A stretch of DNA of 64,000 nucleotides, taken from positions 412,501 to 476,500 of the forward strand of contig NZ_JADQTN010000001.1 of NCBI RefSeq assembly GCF_017812015.1, given 5' to 3'. The first letter of the stretch is position 1. Every line of letters begins with the position of its first letter. The notes beneath the pieces were generated by a model that made no database searches, was not told the DNA's origin, and saw nothing but the letters and a program-made list of their open reading frames with translations. Positions 42,894 to 52,056 of the stretch are shown here, one piece after another. The position numbers and the translations under genes are program-made. Source of the DNA: Pontixanthobacter sp. CEM42 (GTDB lineage Bacteria; Pseudomonadota; Alphaproteobacteria; Sphingomonadales; Sphingomonadaceae).

Positions 42894-43799
42894 CTAAGCT
42901 TCGGTCGGGGCGGGCGTCTGTTTCGACAATACCCTCTGGCGCCATGCGACGAGTAGCCCTGAAGCTATGATGAGTGGAGCGCCGATTGCCAGCGTAGCCG
43001 GCGGGACGCGCTCGAAGATGAAATAACCGAACAATGTCGCCCAGATCAACGATGTGTAGTCCATGATGATGATCGTGGCAGCCGAACCGAAGCGCAGACT
43101 GGTGGTAAGTAGCATTTGCGCAGTCGCGCCGCACAAAGCCATCGCGAGGATAATCAGCCACGTTGTCTGATCATGGGCGCTGGCGACAAATGGCATGGCG
43201 AGGGCAGCAAGCGGTGCGGTGAGTGCAGTGAACCAGAACACAATCGCCCAAGGGCTCTCGGTCGTGTTCAAGTCTTGGATTTGGATAGAGATCAAAGCGA
43301 CCAAGAAGGCAGCAATCAATCCCACAACTGTACCTGCCGGATTGAGCATATCGCCGCCTGGCTGCATCACGATCAGCACGCCGGCGAAGCCCAAAGCAAT
43401 TGCTGCGCCGCGGTAGAAGCCGATCTTCTCACGGAACAACACCATAGACAGGATCACTGCCCACATAGGCGTTGTGAAGCTCAGCGTCGTGGCCTCTGCC
43501 AAAGGAAGCAGGACAATCGCGCCATAGACAAAAACCATGCCGGTAATGCCGTATACGGCGCGGCGGATATGCGCTGATAGGCGTTGGGTTTTAACAGTCG
43601 CGATCTTACCGATCAGCAGCAGAAAGCCACCAACCAACAGGACTGTTAGAGCTTGCCGCCAGAATATAAGCTCAAGCAAATGCGCACCGCGCTGTTCGGC
43701 CAGCTTCAGCAACGCCCCCATTGTCGCAAGCGTCAGCGCCGTTAGCAGGCGCACACCCAAAGCCAACATTGGGCGCGGAGAAGCAACGGAACCGTCCAT
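42894..43799 (-). CDS. EamA/DMT-family transporter
   Basis: 301 residues, ten predicted helices in two EamA repeats. The first includes WRQALTVLLVGGFLLLIG and ATTLSFTTPMWAVILSMVLF (P in the conserved TPMW context); the second includes GSAATIIIMDYTSLIWATLF and GAPLIIASGLLVAWRQR. These export metabolites or amino acids; substrate unknown. It is divergent from the small membrane protein at 43874. Confidence 0.87.
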   Translation of the reverse strand: MDGSVASPRPMLALGVRLLTALTLATMGALLKLAEQRGAHLLELIFWRQALTVLLVGGFLLLIGKIATVKTQRLSAHIRRAVYGITGMVFVYGAIVLLPLAEATTLSFTTPMWAVILSMVLFREKIGFYRGAAIALGFAGVLIVMQPGGDMLNPAGTVVGLIAAFLVALISIQIQDLNTTESPWAIVFWFTALTAPLAALAMPFVASAHDQTTWLIILAMALCGATAQMLLTTSLRFGSAATIIIMDYTSLIWATLFGYFIFERVPPATLAIGAPLIIASGLLVAWRQRVLSKQTPAPTEA

Positions 43800-43873
43800 T
43801 GCGCGGCCTTAGGGCAAGTAGAGTGCCGATCAACCGCACTTCTCCTATTGAGAAGCATAGTCCACGCTCCCAT

Positions 43874-44131
43874 ATGGCGCAGGCTATGTCATGGGCTGAT
43901 CAGATCGAACGATTTTGGACGTTTGCCAGCGAGGCGGAGATTGTCGGCCTTTGGGGGCTGGCGCTGATCGGCGTTGCGATTTTTGCGCTGTTCGCCGAGA
44001 AACGCCGCAACAAAGTCGCGCGGATCGACCGGATCGGCTGGGTTCCGTGGACGAGTGTATTTATGTTCAGCGCGATGATCGGCGCAGGGTTGATCGCCCT
44101 CGCAGTGAAGGGAATATTCAGCGGCGAGTAG
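43874..44131 (+). CDS. small two-helix membrane protein, function unknown
   Basis: 85 residues from the ATG at 43874 (an ATG at 43886 is also possible). Two hydrophobic segments: EIVGLWGLALIGVAIFALFA and WTSVFMFSAMIGAGLIALAV, joined by a basic loop EKRRNKVARIDR. No family recognised. It converges on cpaF with a 128-bp gap that shows no gene. Confidence 0.6.
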   Translation: MAQAMSWADQIERFWTFASEAEIVGLWGLALIGVAIFALFAEKRRNKVARIDRIGWVPWTSVFMFSAMIGAGLIALAVKGIFSGE

Positions 44132-44259
44132 TCGCGGTTAGATACCAGACTAATTCCGATGCTGTTGGGCATCGCAAGCGCGACCGAGCGCCTGAGCTTA
44201 TACCAGGTAGCCAAGCAACGCGGATGCGCCGCGGCCCGGCGACTGAGCTGCGGGTCTCT

Positions 44260-45801
44260 TTAGAGACACGCCTCCAAATACGCTTGATCGAAACCGAACT
44301 GACGCGATTTCTCGAGTGTATAAGGACGTAGGCCCGACGCGCGATATTCGCCGATGATCTTACCGTCATCATCCTCGTCCAGATATTCGAACTTGAACAA
44401 TTCCTGCGTAACGATCACGTCGCCTTCCATCCCGATCACCTCAGTGATGTTGGTTGTACGGCGCGAGCCATCGCGAAGACGTTTCACCTGCACAATGATG
44501 TCGACCGATTCGGCAATCTGGCGTGAAATGGCTTCTTTTGGGATCTTGATGTCACCCATCAAAATCATGTTTTCCATACGGCCAAGACACTCGCGAGGAG
44601 AGTTGGCGTGAAGCGTACACATGGAGCCATCGTGGCCCGTGTTCATCGCGGCGAGAAGATCGAAACATTCTGCACCACGAATCTCACCCAGAATAATCCG
44701 GTCAGGACGCATACGCAGGGCGTTTTTAACAAGGTCGCCGATGGTAATCGCCCCTTGGCCTTCAAGGTTAGGTGGGCGTGTTTCGAGTGGAAGCCAGTGT
44801 GGCTGTTGCAGACGAAGCTCGGCAGCATCCTCAATCGTCAGAACGCGTTCACCCGGGTCGATCATTTTCGAAAGGGCGTTGAGCATGGTTGTTTTACCCG
44901 AACCCGTACCGCCCGAGATAACGACATTCATCCGGCATGCACCCGCGATTTTCAGCGCGGTGGCCATTTTGTCGCTCATCGAGCCAAACTCTTTGAGCAT
45001 GTCGATCGTAATCGGTTTCTCGGAGAATTTACGAATTGAGATCGCAGTGCCTTTGAGCGACAGCGGTGGAACGATGACGTTCACACGCGAACCGTCTTTC
45101 AAGCGGGCATCGGCAAGCGGTGTGGTTTGGTCGACGCGGCGGCCAACCTGGTTCACGATACGTTGAGCGATTTGGAACAGATGGTTCTCATCGCGGAAGC
45201 GGATCGGTGCCTGCACCAGTTTACCGCTTTTCTCGATATATGTTTGGTCAGGGCCGTTGACCATAATATCCGAGATATCAGGATCGTTCAGTAGTTCTTC
45301 GAGAGGACCAAAACCGAGCAATTCGTCGATCAGGACTTTCTCGAGAGCAAACTGCTCACGGCGGTTCAGCGTGACCTTAAGCTCGGCCAGCACTTCCATG
45401 ATGATTGGGCGGAACTCTTCGGACAGTTCTTCCTTGGTCAGCGTTGCCGCTGCCTCTGGATCAACCCGTTCAAGCAGGCGCGGAAGCACTTGCTCCTTGA
45501 TCTTGTGAACGCTGGCTTCGAAACCGCCAACTTCTGCGTTGCCTTCCATTACCGCATTGGCGCGGTCGGCAAGGCGAGTCATTGCATCATTTTTGTTCGG
45601 CTGCCCGCTTGGTGCCGGCTCTGCAGGCGCGGTTGGATCTTCGCCTGGTAGAGGCGGGAATTGTTCACCGCCCGGAGGTGGAACATCTTCCTTTGCAGGC
45701 GCGGCGCTTTCGCCGCCCTTCATCGGGCGGGCTACGCCGAAAGAGGGACGTGCGCCGGGTTTCATCCCGCTTGGTCCATTCTTACGTCCGAAAGCGCTCA
45801 T
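44260..45801 (-). CDS. cpaF: CpaF-type secretion ATPase (Tad pilus)
   Basis: 513 residues. A Pro/Gly-rich N-terminal region (1-75), helical N-domain (about 95-165), then the type II/IV secretion ATPase core: LLGFGPLEELLNDPDISDIM, Walker A GGTGSGKT (297-304), the Asp box with EDAAELRLQ, Walker B RIILGEIRGAE and the His box TLHANSPRE. It powers assembly of Tad/Flp pili. The other cpa/tad genes are not in this window; the next genes on either side are unrelated. Confidence 0.92.
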   Translation of the reverse strand: MSAFGRKNGPSGMKPGARPSFGVARPMKGGESAAPAKEDVPPPGGEQFPPLPGEDPTAPAEPAPSGQPNKNDAMTRLADRANAVMEGNAEVGGFEASVHKIKEQVLPRLLERVDPEAAATLTKEELSEEFRPIIMEVLAELKVTLNRREQFALEKVLIDELLGFGPLEELLNDPDISDIMVNGPDQTYIEKSGKLVQAPIRFRDENHLFQIAQRIVNQVGRRVDQTTPLADARLKDGSRVNVIVPPLSLKGTAISIRKFSEKPITIDMLKEFGSMSDKMATALKIAGACRMNVVISGGTGSGKTTMLNALSKMIDPGERVLTIEDAAELRLQQPHWLPLETRPPNLEGQGAITIGDLVKNALRMRPDRIILGEIRGAECFDLLAAMNTGHDGSMCTLHANSPRECLGRMENMILMGDIKIPKEAISRQIAESVDIIVQVKRLRDGSRRTTNITEVIGMEGDVIVTQELFKFEYLDEDDDGKIIGEYRASGLRPYTLEKSRQFGFDQAYLEACL

Positions 45802-45981
45802 CGTCGCGTCCCCTCTATGCAGCCCATTGGTTTGGAGCCGCGAAATTCATTGTTCAGCGCTGGACCAAGAGACCCAAGCACCTGTGATCAGAAATGGTGA
45901 ATAGGGCGGAAACCTTATTTTTTCCTAAAGCCTTGCGAGGTTCTTGCGGTTATTGGCTAAAAAATTGCTAAGAGGATCCCG

Positions 45982-46818
45982 ATGAGTTCCGACAAACCGC
46001 GCGCTGTAACGCTTACATTGACTCGTTTTGCTGAGCCTGATTCCTTGGTGCGCCAATCCCTGGCGCATGCACTTGCGCAAGAGGGTGTAAGCGGTGAGGT
46101 CGTTTTTGTTGAGCAGCAAGTCGATTCCGCAATCACTGCTGACGATTTTCCGGGCGCGAAACTGGAATTGCGGATTGTCAGAAGAAAACTCGCTGGCTTA
46201 TCTGCGGCGCGCAACTTGGCACTTGATGAAGCACGACACGGCTTGATCATGTTCCTTGATGCTGATGCGCTTGCTGCACCTGACTACGCGGCTCAATTGG
46301 CGGCAAAACTTGTAAATGACGATGTTGCGGTTGCCGGCGCACGCATCGTCCCGCAATGGCCGGGAAATCCACCTGCTTTGGCCAAGGCACGCGCAGTATA
46401 TGACCAATATTCATTGCTCGATCTTGGAGGTTCCACGCAGCCCTATCACCGTGTGGTTGGAGCGGGTTTCGGCGTCGATATGGGCAAGTTGCCGCGTGAC
46501 TTTCGTTTTGATGAGAATTTGGGTCGGCGAGACGGGCGGTTATTCGGCGGCGAAGAGAGCGATTTTACGACTAGGGCACGCGCGCTCGGATATCGTTCGC
46601 TGTATGTCGGCAGTGCAGTTGTTACCCATCTGATAGAGCCGGAACGTACCGGGCTCGGCTGGATTGCAAAGCGGCTGGTCTATGCCGGCCATGGCCGCGC
46701 GAAAATGGGCGGAGCACCATCGCCGGGTGGGAAACGGACCAATGCTGATTGGTTACTCGCGCCGCTTTATGTACCGCCTTACGCAATCGGATGGTTGTGG
46801 GGTAAATTTTCTGGCTAG
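45982..46818 (+). CDS. family 2-like glycosyltransferase
   Basis: 278 residues. GT-A fold: LAGLSAARNLALDEARHGLIMFLDADALAAPDYA, with the DAD metal-binding site, and later GEESDFTTRARALGYRSLYVGSAVVTHL, typical of family 2 transferases with a GGEE-type catalytic region. No membrane helix except a weak C-terminal segment. It begins the surface-glycan locus and its end overlaps the convergent glycosyltransferase by 4 bp. Confidence 0.85.
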   Translation: MSSDKPRAVTLTLTRFAEPDSLVRQSLAHALAQEGVSGEVVFVEQQVDSAITADDFPGAKLELRIVRRKLAGLSAARNLALDEARHGLIMFLDADALAAPDYAAQLAAKLVNDDVAVAGARIVPQWPGNPPALAKARAVYDQYSLLDLGGSTQPYHRVVGAGFGVDMGKLPRDFRFDENLGRRDGRLFGGEESDFTTRARALGYRSLYVGSAVVTHLIEPERTGLGWIAKRLVYAGHGRAKMGGAPSPGGKRTNADWLLAPLYVPPYAIGWLWGKFSG

Positions 46819-47816
46819 ATGCTGCGCTGTGAGAGGATGTTCCTTAACCTCGCAAAACGCTTTGCCAACGGGAGAAGATGATGCGGAGCGCGGCAGACGA
46901 ATTGCAGCGGTAGTGCCTTTGCAAATGCTTCGGCCAGAATACCGGCGGCACGTTCTTTGATGGCAGGATTGCCACCTTTTCCCAGATCGTATGCGATCGC
47001 ATTGTCGAGCCCGCACAGTGCCTGTCGGAATCGCGCAGTGGTTGCCTCTTCTCGCCGATAAAATACATCCAGAAGAGCAGCCAAATCATCGGTGATATTC
47101 GCTGGATAATGGCGGCCGATTGCGGCACTTGCGATTGCGTGCGCGAAATGGCGTTGGCGATCCAGTTTGGTAGAGGTAATGTTGGTGGCATGCATCCGGT
47201 ACTGGATTAGTATTCCGCTAAGCGATGCGCCCAGACCTGAAGAAGCCAATGCGGCGGCCAGCCCGTAATCGCCTGCGATTGGTAAATTCTCATCATATCT
47301 AACCGGAGTGCCATCGGGCATTCGTGCACGGAAGCAAAAGCAATGGATCATTGGCATCCGGATCCGTGCAACAAATGCACATGTGTTGAAATCCATCGCA
47401 TTATGCCGTGTGTATCTCGGCGATCCATCAGCCTCGATTGATCGATAACCGCCGCCGACTATCAGGCAGTCGGGGTGCGCGTTGAGAAAATCGAATTGGC
47501 GCTGTAGCATATCGGGCTGTGCGATATCGTCGCCATCCAAACGTGCGATAAGCGGCGCGCGTGCATATTGCAGGCCTTTATTCGCGCTGGGGTAGGGACC
47601 AAGGTTTTCAGTGTTCCGGATCACGCGAACCCGGTCATCACGTTGCATGTAGTCTGCCAGCACAGCTTCGGTTGAATCTGTCGAACAATCATCGACCACG
47701 ATCAGCTCGAGATCGGACATAGTTTGCTGCAGGATACTATCCACGGCCTCGACAAGATAACTGCCGCCGTTGAAAACCGTCATTAGTACAGTGATTTTAG
47801 GGACAGGTTCGGGCAT
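46815..47816 (-). CDS. family 2 glycosyltransferase
   Basis: 333 residues from the ATG at 47816 (MPEPVPKITVLMTVFNGG); an ATG at 47840 would add eight residues but lacks a ribosome-binding site and would run through a perfect palindrome. GT2 features: VFNGGSYLVEAVDSILQQT, LIVVDDCSTDST, the DGD metal site in ARLDGDDIAQPDM, and the later region ENLPIAGDYGLAAALA. Acceptor and donor sugars unknown. It is divergent from the next glycosyltransferase gene (47856). Confidence 0.86.
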   Translation of the reverse strand: MPEPVPKITVLMTVFNGGSYLVEAVDSILQQTMSDLELIVVDDCSTDSTEAVLADYMQRDDRVRVIRNTENLGPYPSANKGLQYARAPLIARLDGDDIAQPDMLQRQFDFLNAHPDCLIVGGGYRSIEADGSPRYTRHNAMDFNTCAFVARIRMPMIHCFCFRARMPDGTPVRYDENLPIAGDYGLAAALASSGLGASLSGILIQYRMHATNITSTKLDRQRHFAHAIASAAIGRHYPANITDDLAALLDVFYRREEATTARFRQALCGLDNAIAYDLGKGGNPAIKERAAGILAEAFAKALPLQFVCRAPHHLLPLAKRFARLRNILSQRSI

Positions 47817-47832
47817 CTTTATCCGGATAAAG
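47817..47832. promoter_or_regulatory. perfect 16-bp palindrome between two divergent glycosyltransferase genes
   Basis: CTTTATCCGGATAAAG is perfectly palindromic and lies directly before the minus-strand start at 47816 and 24 bp before the plus-strand GTG at 47856. Its position suits an operator that controls both directions, but it could also serve as an RNA hairpin. Confidence 0.45.
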
Positions 47833-47855
47833 TTGGACATCTGCAGGAGCGCTTT

Positions 47856-48758
47856 GTGACATCGCCACTATGGTCGATAATTCTAGCATCGCGCAATGGC
47901 GCAGACACTTTACCGCGCTGTTTGTCCGCACTTGTTGAAGCGATACGGATTGACCCGAGCGTTGAGGTGCTACTGGTAGATAATGCGAGCACCGATGCAA
48001 CGCCTGACATCATGCAGGAGTATTGCGCGGCGCTGGATGCTCAGATTCTGTCCGAATCGCGTCCGGGCAAGGCTTATGCACTGAACTCTGCGATAGAGAG
48101 TGCGGCGGGCGATTGGTTGGTTTTCATCGATGATGATATTCTGGTCGGCCCAGGGTGGTTAGAAGCGTATCGACGTGGTGCCGAACACTCACCGGTAGCA
48201 TCCTTACTCGCTGGGCAATTAAGACCGGATTGGGTTGGAAATCCTCCCGAATGGCTGGTTGCCATGGCGAATATCGGAAAAGCATGCGGGTGCACCAACC
48301 CTGAAGCGCCTTATGGCCCTTACTCGGCGCTTGACGTCAAAGGTGGAAATTTTGCCATCCGGCGAAGCGCGCTGGGAGCAGTCAGATTTGATGAGAAATC
48401 TTCCAATCTGGGCGCAACCAAAACAAAAGTCACTGGCGGACTCGACACTAAAATCGCGCTACAAATGGCACCCGTCGATGGAGGTATTCTACATGTACCC
48501 GCCGGGACAGGGCGCCACATAATCAGTGAAGATGAAATGCGCCTTAAATGGGCCTTCAAGCGGCAAATGCGGATAGGACGCAACTTTGCGGCAGCAAATC
48601 CCTCTAGTGTCGTCGGTATTATCAAAGCTGTTTCGAAGACGGTGATATTCGCGTTGATCGCACCATTGGCAATATTGTTTAGGCAGCATTTATTCGCAGG
48701 CAGATGTATTTTGGGACTGGCTACAAACCTTGGTCGACTTGATCGTTGGTTTGGTTAA
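47856..48758 (+). CDS. family 2 glycosyltransferase
   Basis: 300 residues from GTG 47856, with CAGGAG at good spacing. GT2 features: WSIILASRNGADTLPRCLSAL, LLVDNASTDAT, and the DDD metal site in WLVFIDDDILVGPGWLEAY. VKGGNFAIRRSAL and the C-terminal hydrophobic segment VIFALIAPLAILFRQ suggest membrane association. It ends 3 bp before the convergent sulfotransferase. Confidence 0.87.
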   Translation: MTSPLWSIILASRNGADTLPRCLSALVEAIRIDPSVEVLLVDNASTDATPDIMQEYCAALDAQILSESRPGKAYALNSAIESAAGDWLVFIDDDILVGPGWLEAYRRGAEHSPVASLLAGQLRPDWVGNPPEWLVAMANIGKACGCTNPEAPYGPYSALDVKGGNFAIRRSALGAVRFDEKSSNLGATKTKVTGGLDTKIALQMAPVDGGILHVPAGTGRHIISEDEMRLKWAFKRQMRIGRNFAAANPSSVVGIIKAVSKTVIFALIAPLAILFRQHLFAGRCILGLATNLGRLDRWFG

Positions 48759-48761
48759 AAA

Positions 48762-49664
48762 CTATTGTTTCCAATGTGATAAATCACGTTGTAGAAAACT
48801 TTCGAGCCACAGGACATCGTTGGCGTGACGTTCAACGAGCATAGCACGGCATCCATCATCCATTGGCGGATTTGCGGCTTCGGCAATATTTTTCTGCCGT
48901 AGCCATGATCTGATTCGGTACCGTGTCTCAGGCTTGAAAAGTGGCCTAGTGAACTTCCCGATCCATCCTGGTGGATAGGAGGCAAGATCTTGCATCATGC
49001 GCGATCGCGCGCGCTTGGCACCGTTCTTGGTCGCGAGATTAGTTGAAGCGGCTATTGAAGGATCAAGTCCAAGCCACTTGTATGTTTCGCGTAGACATCC
49101 TTCAGCGTCTGATTTCAAATCATCAAGCAGAATAACGCGCACATTGTTTCGGCCGAATTGAGCGACGAACCGCTGGACATTCTCACGCATGGCATAGACG
49201 CGCGAATAGAGCAGATTTTCGGGAAATCCGCGGCGCAGTGGTTGGGGATTGGCCGCGCGGGGGAATTCTGCTTCAAGCGATTTTTGGAAGTCGTCCAAGG
49301 TCTCAGCGCCGTTGAAGCGGAGTTGATGAAACATTGAGTGCACTGCCTCTGCGGGATGACGGAGAGCGATAATTATCTTTGAGTCAGGCGACTTTGCAGC
49401 AATTTCGACCGGCGCCTCTTTCGCATAGAAATAGTGCGTAGACCCATCGAGTGCGTATTGCTCATCTGTGCGTCTCTCATAAGCGGAGAGGTAGTCCTGC
49501 TCGCTATACCGCCCAGATCCGGAGGTCAGATCAGAACCGAAGTAAACCGGCTCCTTCAACTGCGGCGCGTAAATACTGGGATGCTGTGCAAGCCAGTCAT
49601 AAAATGACGTTGTCCCGCATTTTGGAGCGCCAGCAAGGTAGAGATTGGGGAACGGTGTACTCAT
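48762..49664 (-). CDS. PAPS-dependent sulfotransferase
   Basis: 300 residues from the ATG at 49664 (MSTPFPNLYLAGAPKCG). The 5'-phosphosulfate loop is AGAPKCGTTSFYDWL, and the 3'-phosphate-binding region is ALRHPAEAVHSMFHQLRF (Arg and Ser conserved). KEPVYFGSDL and DGSTHYFYA complete the domain. It transfers sulfate from PAPS, here presumably to a sugar because it is last in an operon of glycosyltransferases and a flippase. Its start overlaps the flippase stop by 4 bp. Confidence 0.88.
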   Translation of the reverse strand: MSTPFPNLYLAGAPKCGTTSFYDWLAQHPSIYAPQLKEPVYFGSDLTSGSGRYSEQDYLSAYERRTDEQYALDGSTHYFYAKEAPVEIAAKSPDSKIIIALRHPAEAVHSMFHQLRFNGAETLDDFQKSLEAEFPRAANPQPLRRGFPENLLYSRVYAMRENVQRFVAQFGRNNVRVILLDDLKSDAEGCLRETYKWLGLDPSIAASTNLATKNGAKRARSRMMQDLASYPPGWIGKFTRPLFKPETRYRIRSWLRQKNIAEAANPPMDDGCRAMLVERHANDVLWLESFLQRDLSHWKQ

Positions 49665-50992
49665 GCTCTTTGCTTTTTGCCCGTAATGAACTGTAATAAC
49701 GAGGGATCGAAACCCAACGCACGTCGGACCGCTCCAAGCGAAATTATGTTCCAGACGACGAGCCCTGCCGCAACACCTATCGCTGCGCCGGCAGTGCCTT
49801 GATAAGGGATCAGTAACGCCGATATGCTCAAGGCTATGGTGACACCCGTGGCTTTGGCAATGGTGGCGATGCGTGTGTGACCAGTCATCGTCAGAAGGTA
49901 GCCAACCGGGCCGCAGGCTGTGTTGAAAATCTGCCCCGCACCCACGATCCACAACAAGGCGGCTACACTCACAAAATCCGCGCCGAAAATTTGCAATATC
50001 CATGTGCCAAGCCCGGCAAGGATGAGTGTCGCGAGGGTCGTCAAACCAGTTGTGGCGAGTGTGTAGACGCGCGTTACACCGATCAAGCGTGGCAGCTGCT
50101 GGGAATTCCAGAGCTCCGAAATGCGCGGGGCATAGCGCATGGCGGCGGCACTCGCAGGAAGGGCAATTATCGGCGTGAGGCGGGCAATCGGCTGGTATAG
50201 GCCAGCCTGCTCGGGCGACGCCAGCAAAGCCAACATCAGCGTGGCGAACTCACTCTGGACGATCGCGAGAAGCGACAGGCCGAAAAATGGTGCTGCTTTG
50301 CCAAGCCATCGTGGTTTGGCGAAATGGGCAACGACCGCACTACTGTGCGTTATAAGATGTATGCGCACCAACAAGGCAGCTGCGATCACGCCGCCGAAAC
50401 CAGCGACGGCGAACAGAATGAGAAAAGCGGATGGCTCCAGCGGGGCAAAGGTCAATGAAAGGCCAATCAGCCCGATCAGTAGCAATGGACGCATGATTTC
50501 ACCAGGCCATTGCGCGCCGGCGACATCGCCAAAACCCTGCGCGATCCCGCGCAGCAACTGGATAAATGCTAGCACCGGGATAATGGCTGCACCAATCAGA
50601 AGGACCGATCGATATTCAGGCCAAAAGCCCGCGATGGCGATGACGATCGTAGCTCCAACCGCGGACAGTAGTAGCACGAGAGCCGCCGCGCGGCGTGCGA
50701 ACGGCACAAGCAGATGCGTCGCCTTGCTAGCCAGCCAACCGGCGATTTCACGGACTGCGAGCGACCCAAAGCCGAACAGAGCCAGCGTAGCCCCGATCTG
50801 CGCTGCAGAAAGGGCGACCGCGACCATGCCATATCCCTCCACACCAAGCAGGCGTGCGGCGATAACCGCTTGCGCAAAAGATAGCGCCAAACCAGTTACT
50901 TTGATCGCGACACTGACTATCGAAGCTTTTGCTACAGGACCTGATGCAAGCGTGCGCCCCTTGCGCGCGAGGTCGGATATCACGGATTTCAT
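49661..50992 (-). CDS. Wzx-like polysaccharide flippase (MOP superfamily)
   Basis: 443 residues, 12-14 predicted helices. The N-terminal part VAIKVTGLALSFAQAVIAARLLGVEGYGMVAVALSAAQIGATL is the usual signature of oligosaccharide flippases (helix, LLG..GYG). Members move lipid-linked oligosaccharides to the periplasmic face. It overlaps the GT4 gene upstream and the sulfotransferase gene downstream, each by 4 bp. A Wzy polymerase was not recognised in the window. Confidence 0.86.
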   Translation of the reverse strand: MKSVISDLARKGRTLASGPVAKASIVSVAIKVTGLALSFAQAVIAARLLGVEGYGMVAVALSAAQIGATLALFGFGSLAVREIAGWLASKATHLLVPFARRAAALVLLLSAVGATIVIAIAGFWPEYRSVLLIGAAIIPVLAFIQLLRGIAQGFGDVAGAQWPGEIMRPLLLIGLIGLSLTFAPLEPSAFLILFAVAGFGGVIAAALLVRIHLITHSSAVVAHFAKPRWLGKAAPFFGLSLLAIVQSEFATLMLALLASPEQAGLYQPIARLTPIIALPASAAAMRYAPRISELWNSQQLPRLIGVTRVYTLATTGLTTLATLILAGLGTWILQIFGADFVSVAALLWIVGAGQIFNTACGPVGYLLTMTGHTRIATIAKATGVTIALSISALLIPYQGTAGAAIGVAAGLVVWNIISLGAVRRALGFDPSLLQFITGKKQRA

Positions 50993-52056
50993 TGTTTTGT
51001 TCCGGCGAGCGACAGTACCGCAGGGGCCACGCGATCCCAGCTGAAGTGTTCGCGCGCAGCCGCTTGCGCTTCGTGACAGAATTCCGATCTTGCGTTTGGC
51101 GACAGTTTCGCAACGCCATCTATTGCATCAACCCACGCCGACGCCTCTCCGCAAGCGAGCAAGTGCCCCGTTTCGCCATCGATTACTGCATCACGCAGCC
51201 CGCCGTGATCGGCCGCGAGTACTATCCCACCAGCGGCAGCCGCTTCCGGAGCGACCAGACCGAACCCTTCATACTCGCCGTTCTCCGGTTCGATATTCGG
51301 CACGATAACGCACAGTGCCTTACTATATGCTAGGGCAAGTTGGTCGGGTTCGAGGCAACCGAGATAGTCGACTCGTGGATCGTCGATCACATGCGCTTCG
51401 CTTGCGTCCCAGCCGGTGCCGGCAATTTGCAATCGGATATCGGCGGGCAGGTGCGGCAGGACCTCACGAGTGAACCAGCCGCAACCTTTACGGTGAACCA
51501 AGCGACCGGCGAATAGAATATGGCCGTTATGCTCGTTGTTTTTAGGGGTTGGAAAATGCTGTGTTCCCAATGGTATAACGGCGGAATTGCGCCATCCGGT
51601 TTCGCTCGCAACCTGTGCAGTAGCTTGGGAGTTCGCTATGATTCTGGCGCGCGAAAGCAGGCGTGAACCCAACCGCAGATAGGCGCCATAAAGCCGCCCT
51701 TTGACACCGCCTCTGCGATGATAAGAAACGTCCGTACCATGTGCTGCAATTAGGACGGTGGTCGCTTTGCTTCTGAACACAAGCGGCAGGGCCAGCGGCC
51801 AGATGGCCATATCGCCCAATAGCAATGTCGAGGGCGTTGATTTTCTGCTCCAGTATCTTCGGAACACGGTGAGCGGGAACAGCAATAGGCCGAGCACGGA
51901 AGCCGGCATGCCGTTGCGCCTGCCTGGTAGTGCCACGAGGTCGATCGCCTGCAACTTCGCTAGGCCTTCTGCCAACTTGAGCGACCATGTCTCCATGCCG
52001 CCCATTGCAGGCGCCCATTTGCGCGTCACAAACAGAAAGTCGGCATCTGTACTCAT
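50989..52056 (-). CDS. family 4 glycosyltransferase
   Basis: 355 residues from the ATG at 52056 (MSTDADFLFVTRKWAP). GT-B fold: N-terminal acceptor domain with KWAPAMGGMETWSLKLAEGL. The C-terminal donor domain has GHILFAGRLVHRKGCGWF, LQIAGTG and the catalytic EX7E in EGFGLVAPEAAAAGG. Donor sugar unknown. Its start overlaps the stop of the GT-C gene and its stop overlaps the flippase start. Confidence 0.9.
   Translation of the reverse strand: MSTDADFLFVTRKWAPAMGGMETWSLKLAEGLAKLQAIDLVALPGRRNGMPASVLGLLLFPLTVFRRYWSRKSTPSTLLLGDMAIWPLALPLVFRSKATTVLIAAHGTDVSYHRRGGVKGRLYGAYLRLGSRLLSRARIIANSQATAQVASETGWRNSAVIPLGTQHFPTPKNNEHNGHILFAGRLVHRKGCGWFTREVLPHLPADIRLQIAGTGWDASEAHVIDDPRVDYLGCLEPDQLALAYSKALCVIVPNIEPENGEYEGFGLVAPEAAAAGGIVLAADHGGLRDAVIDGETGHLLACGEASAWVDAIDGVAKLSPNARSEFCHEAQAAAREHFSWDRVAPAVLSLAGTKQ

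Noticed and set aside
48762-50003. longer 413-codon form of the sulfotransferase
   Set aside because: The first 113 codons are His/Cys/Arg-rich and lie inside the flippase gene in another frame; the ATG at 49664 gives the conserved sulfotransferase N-terminus.
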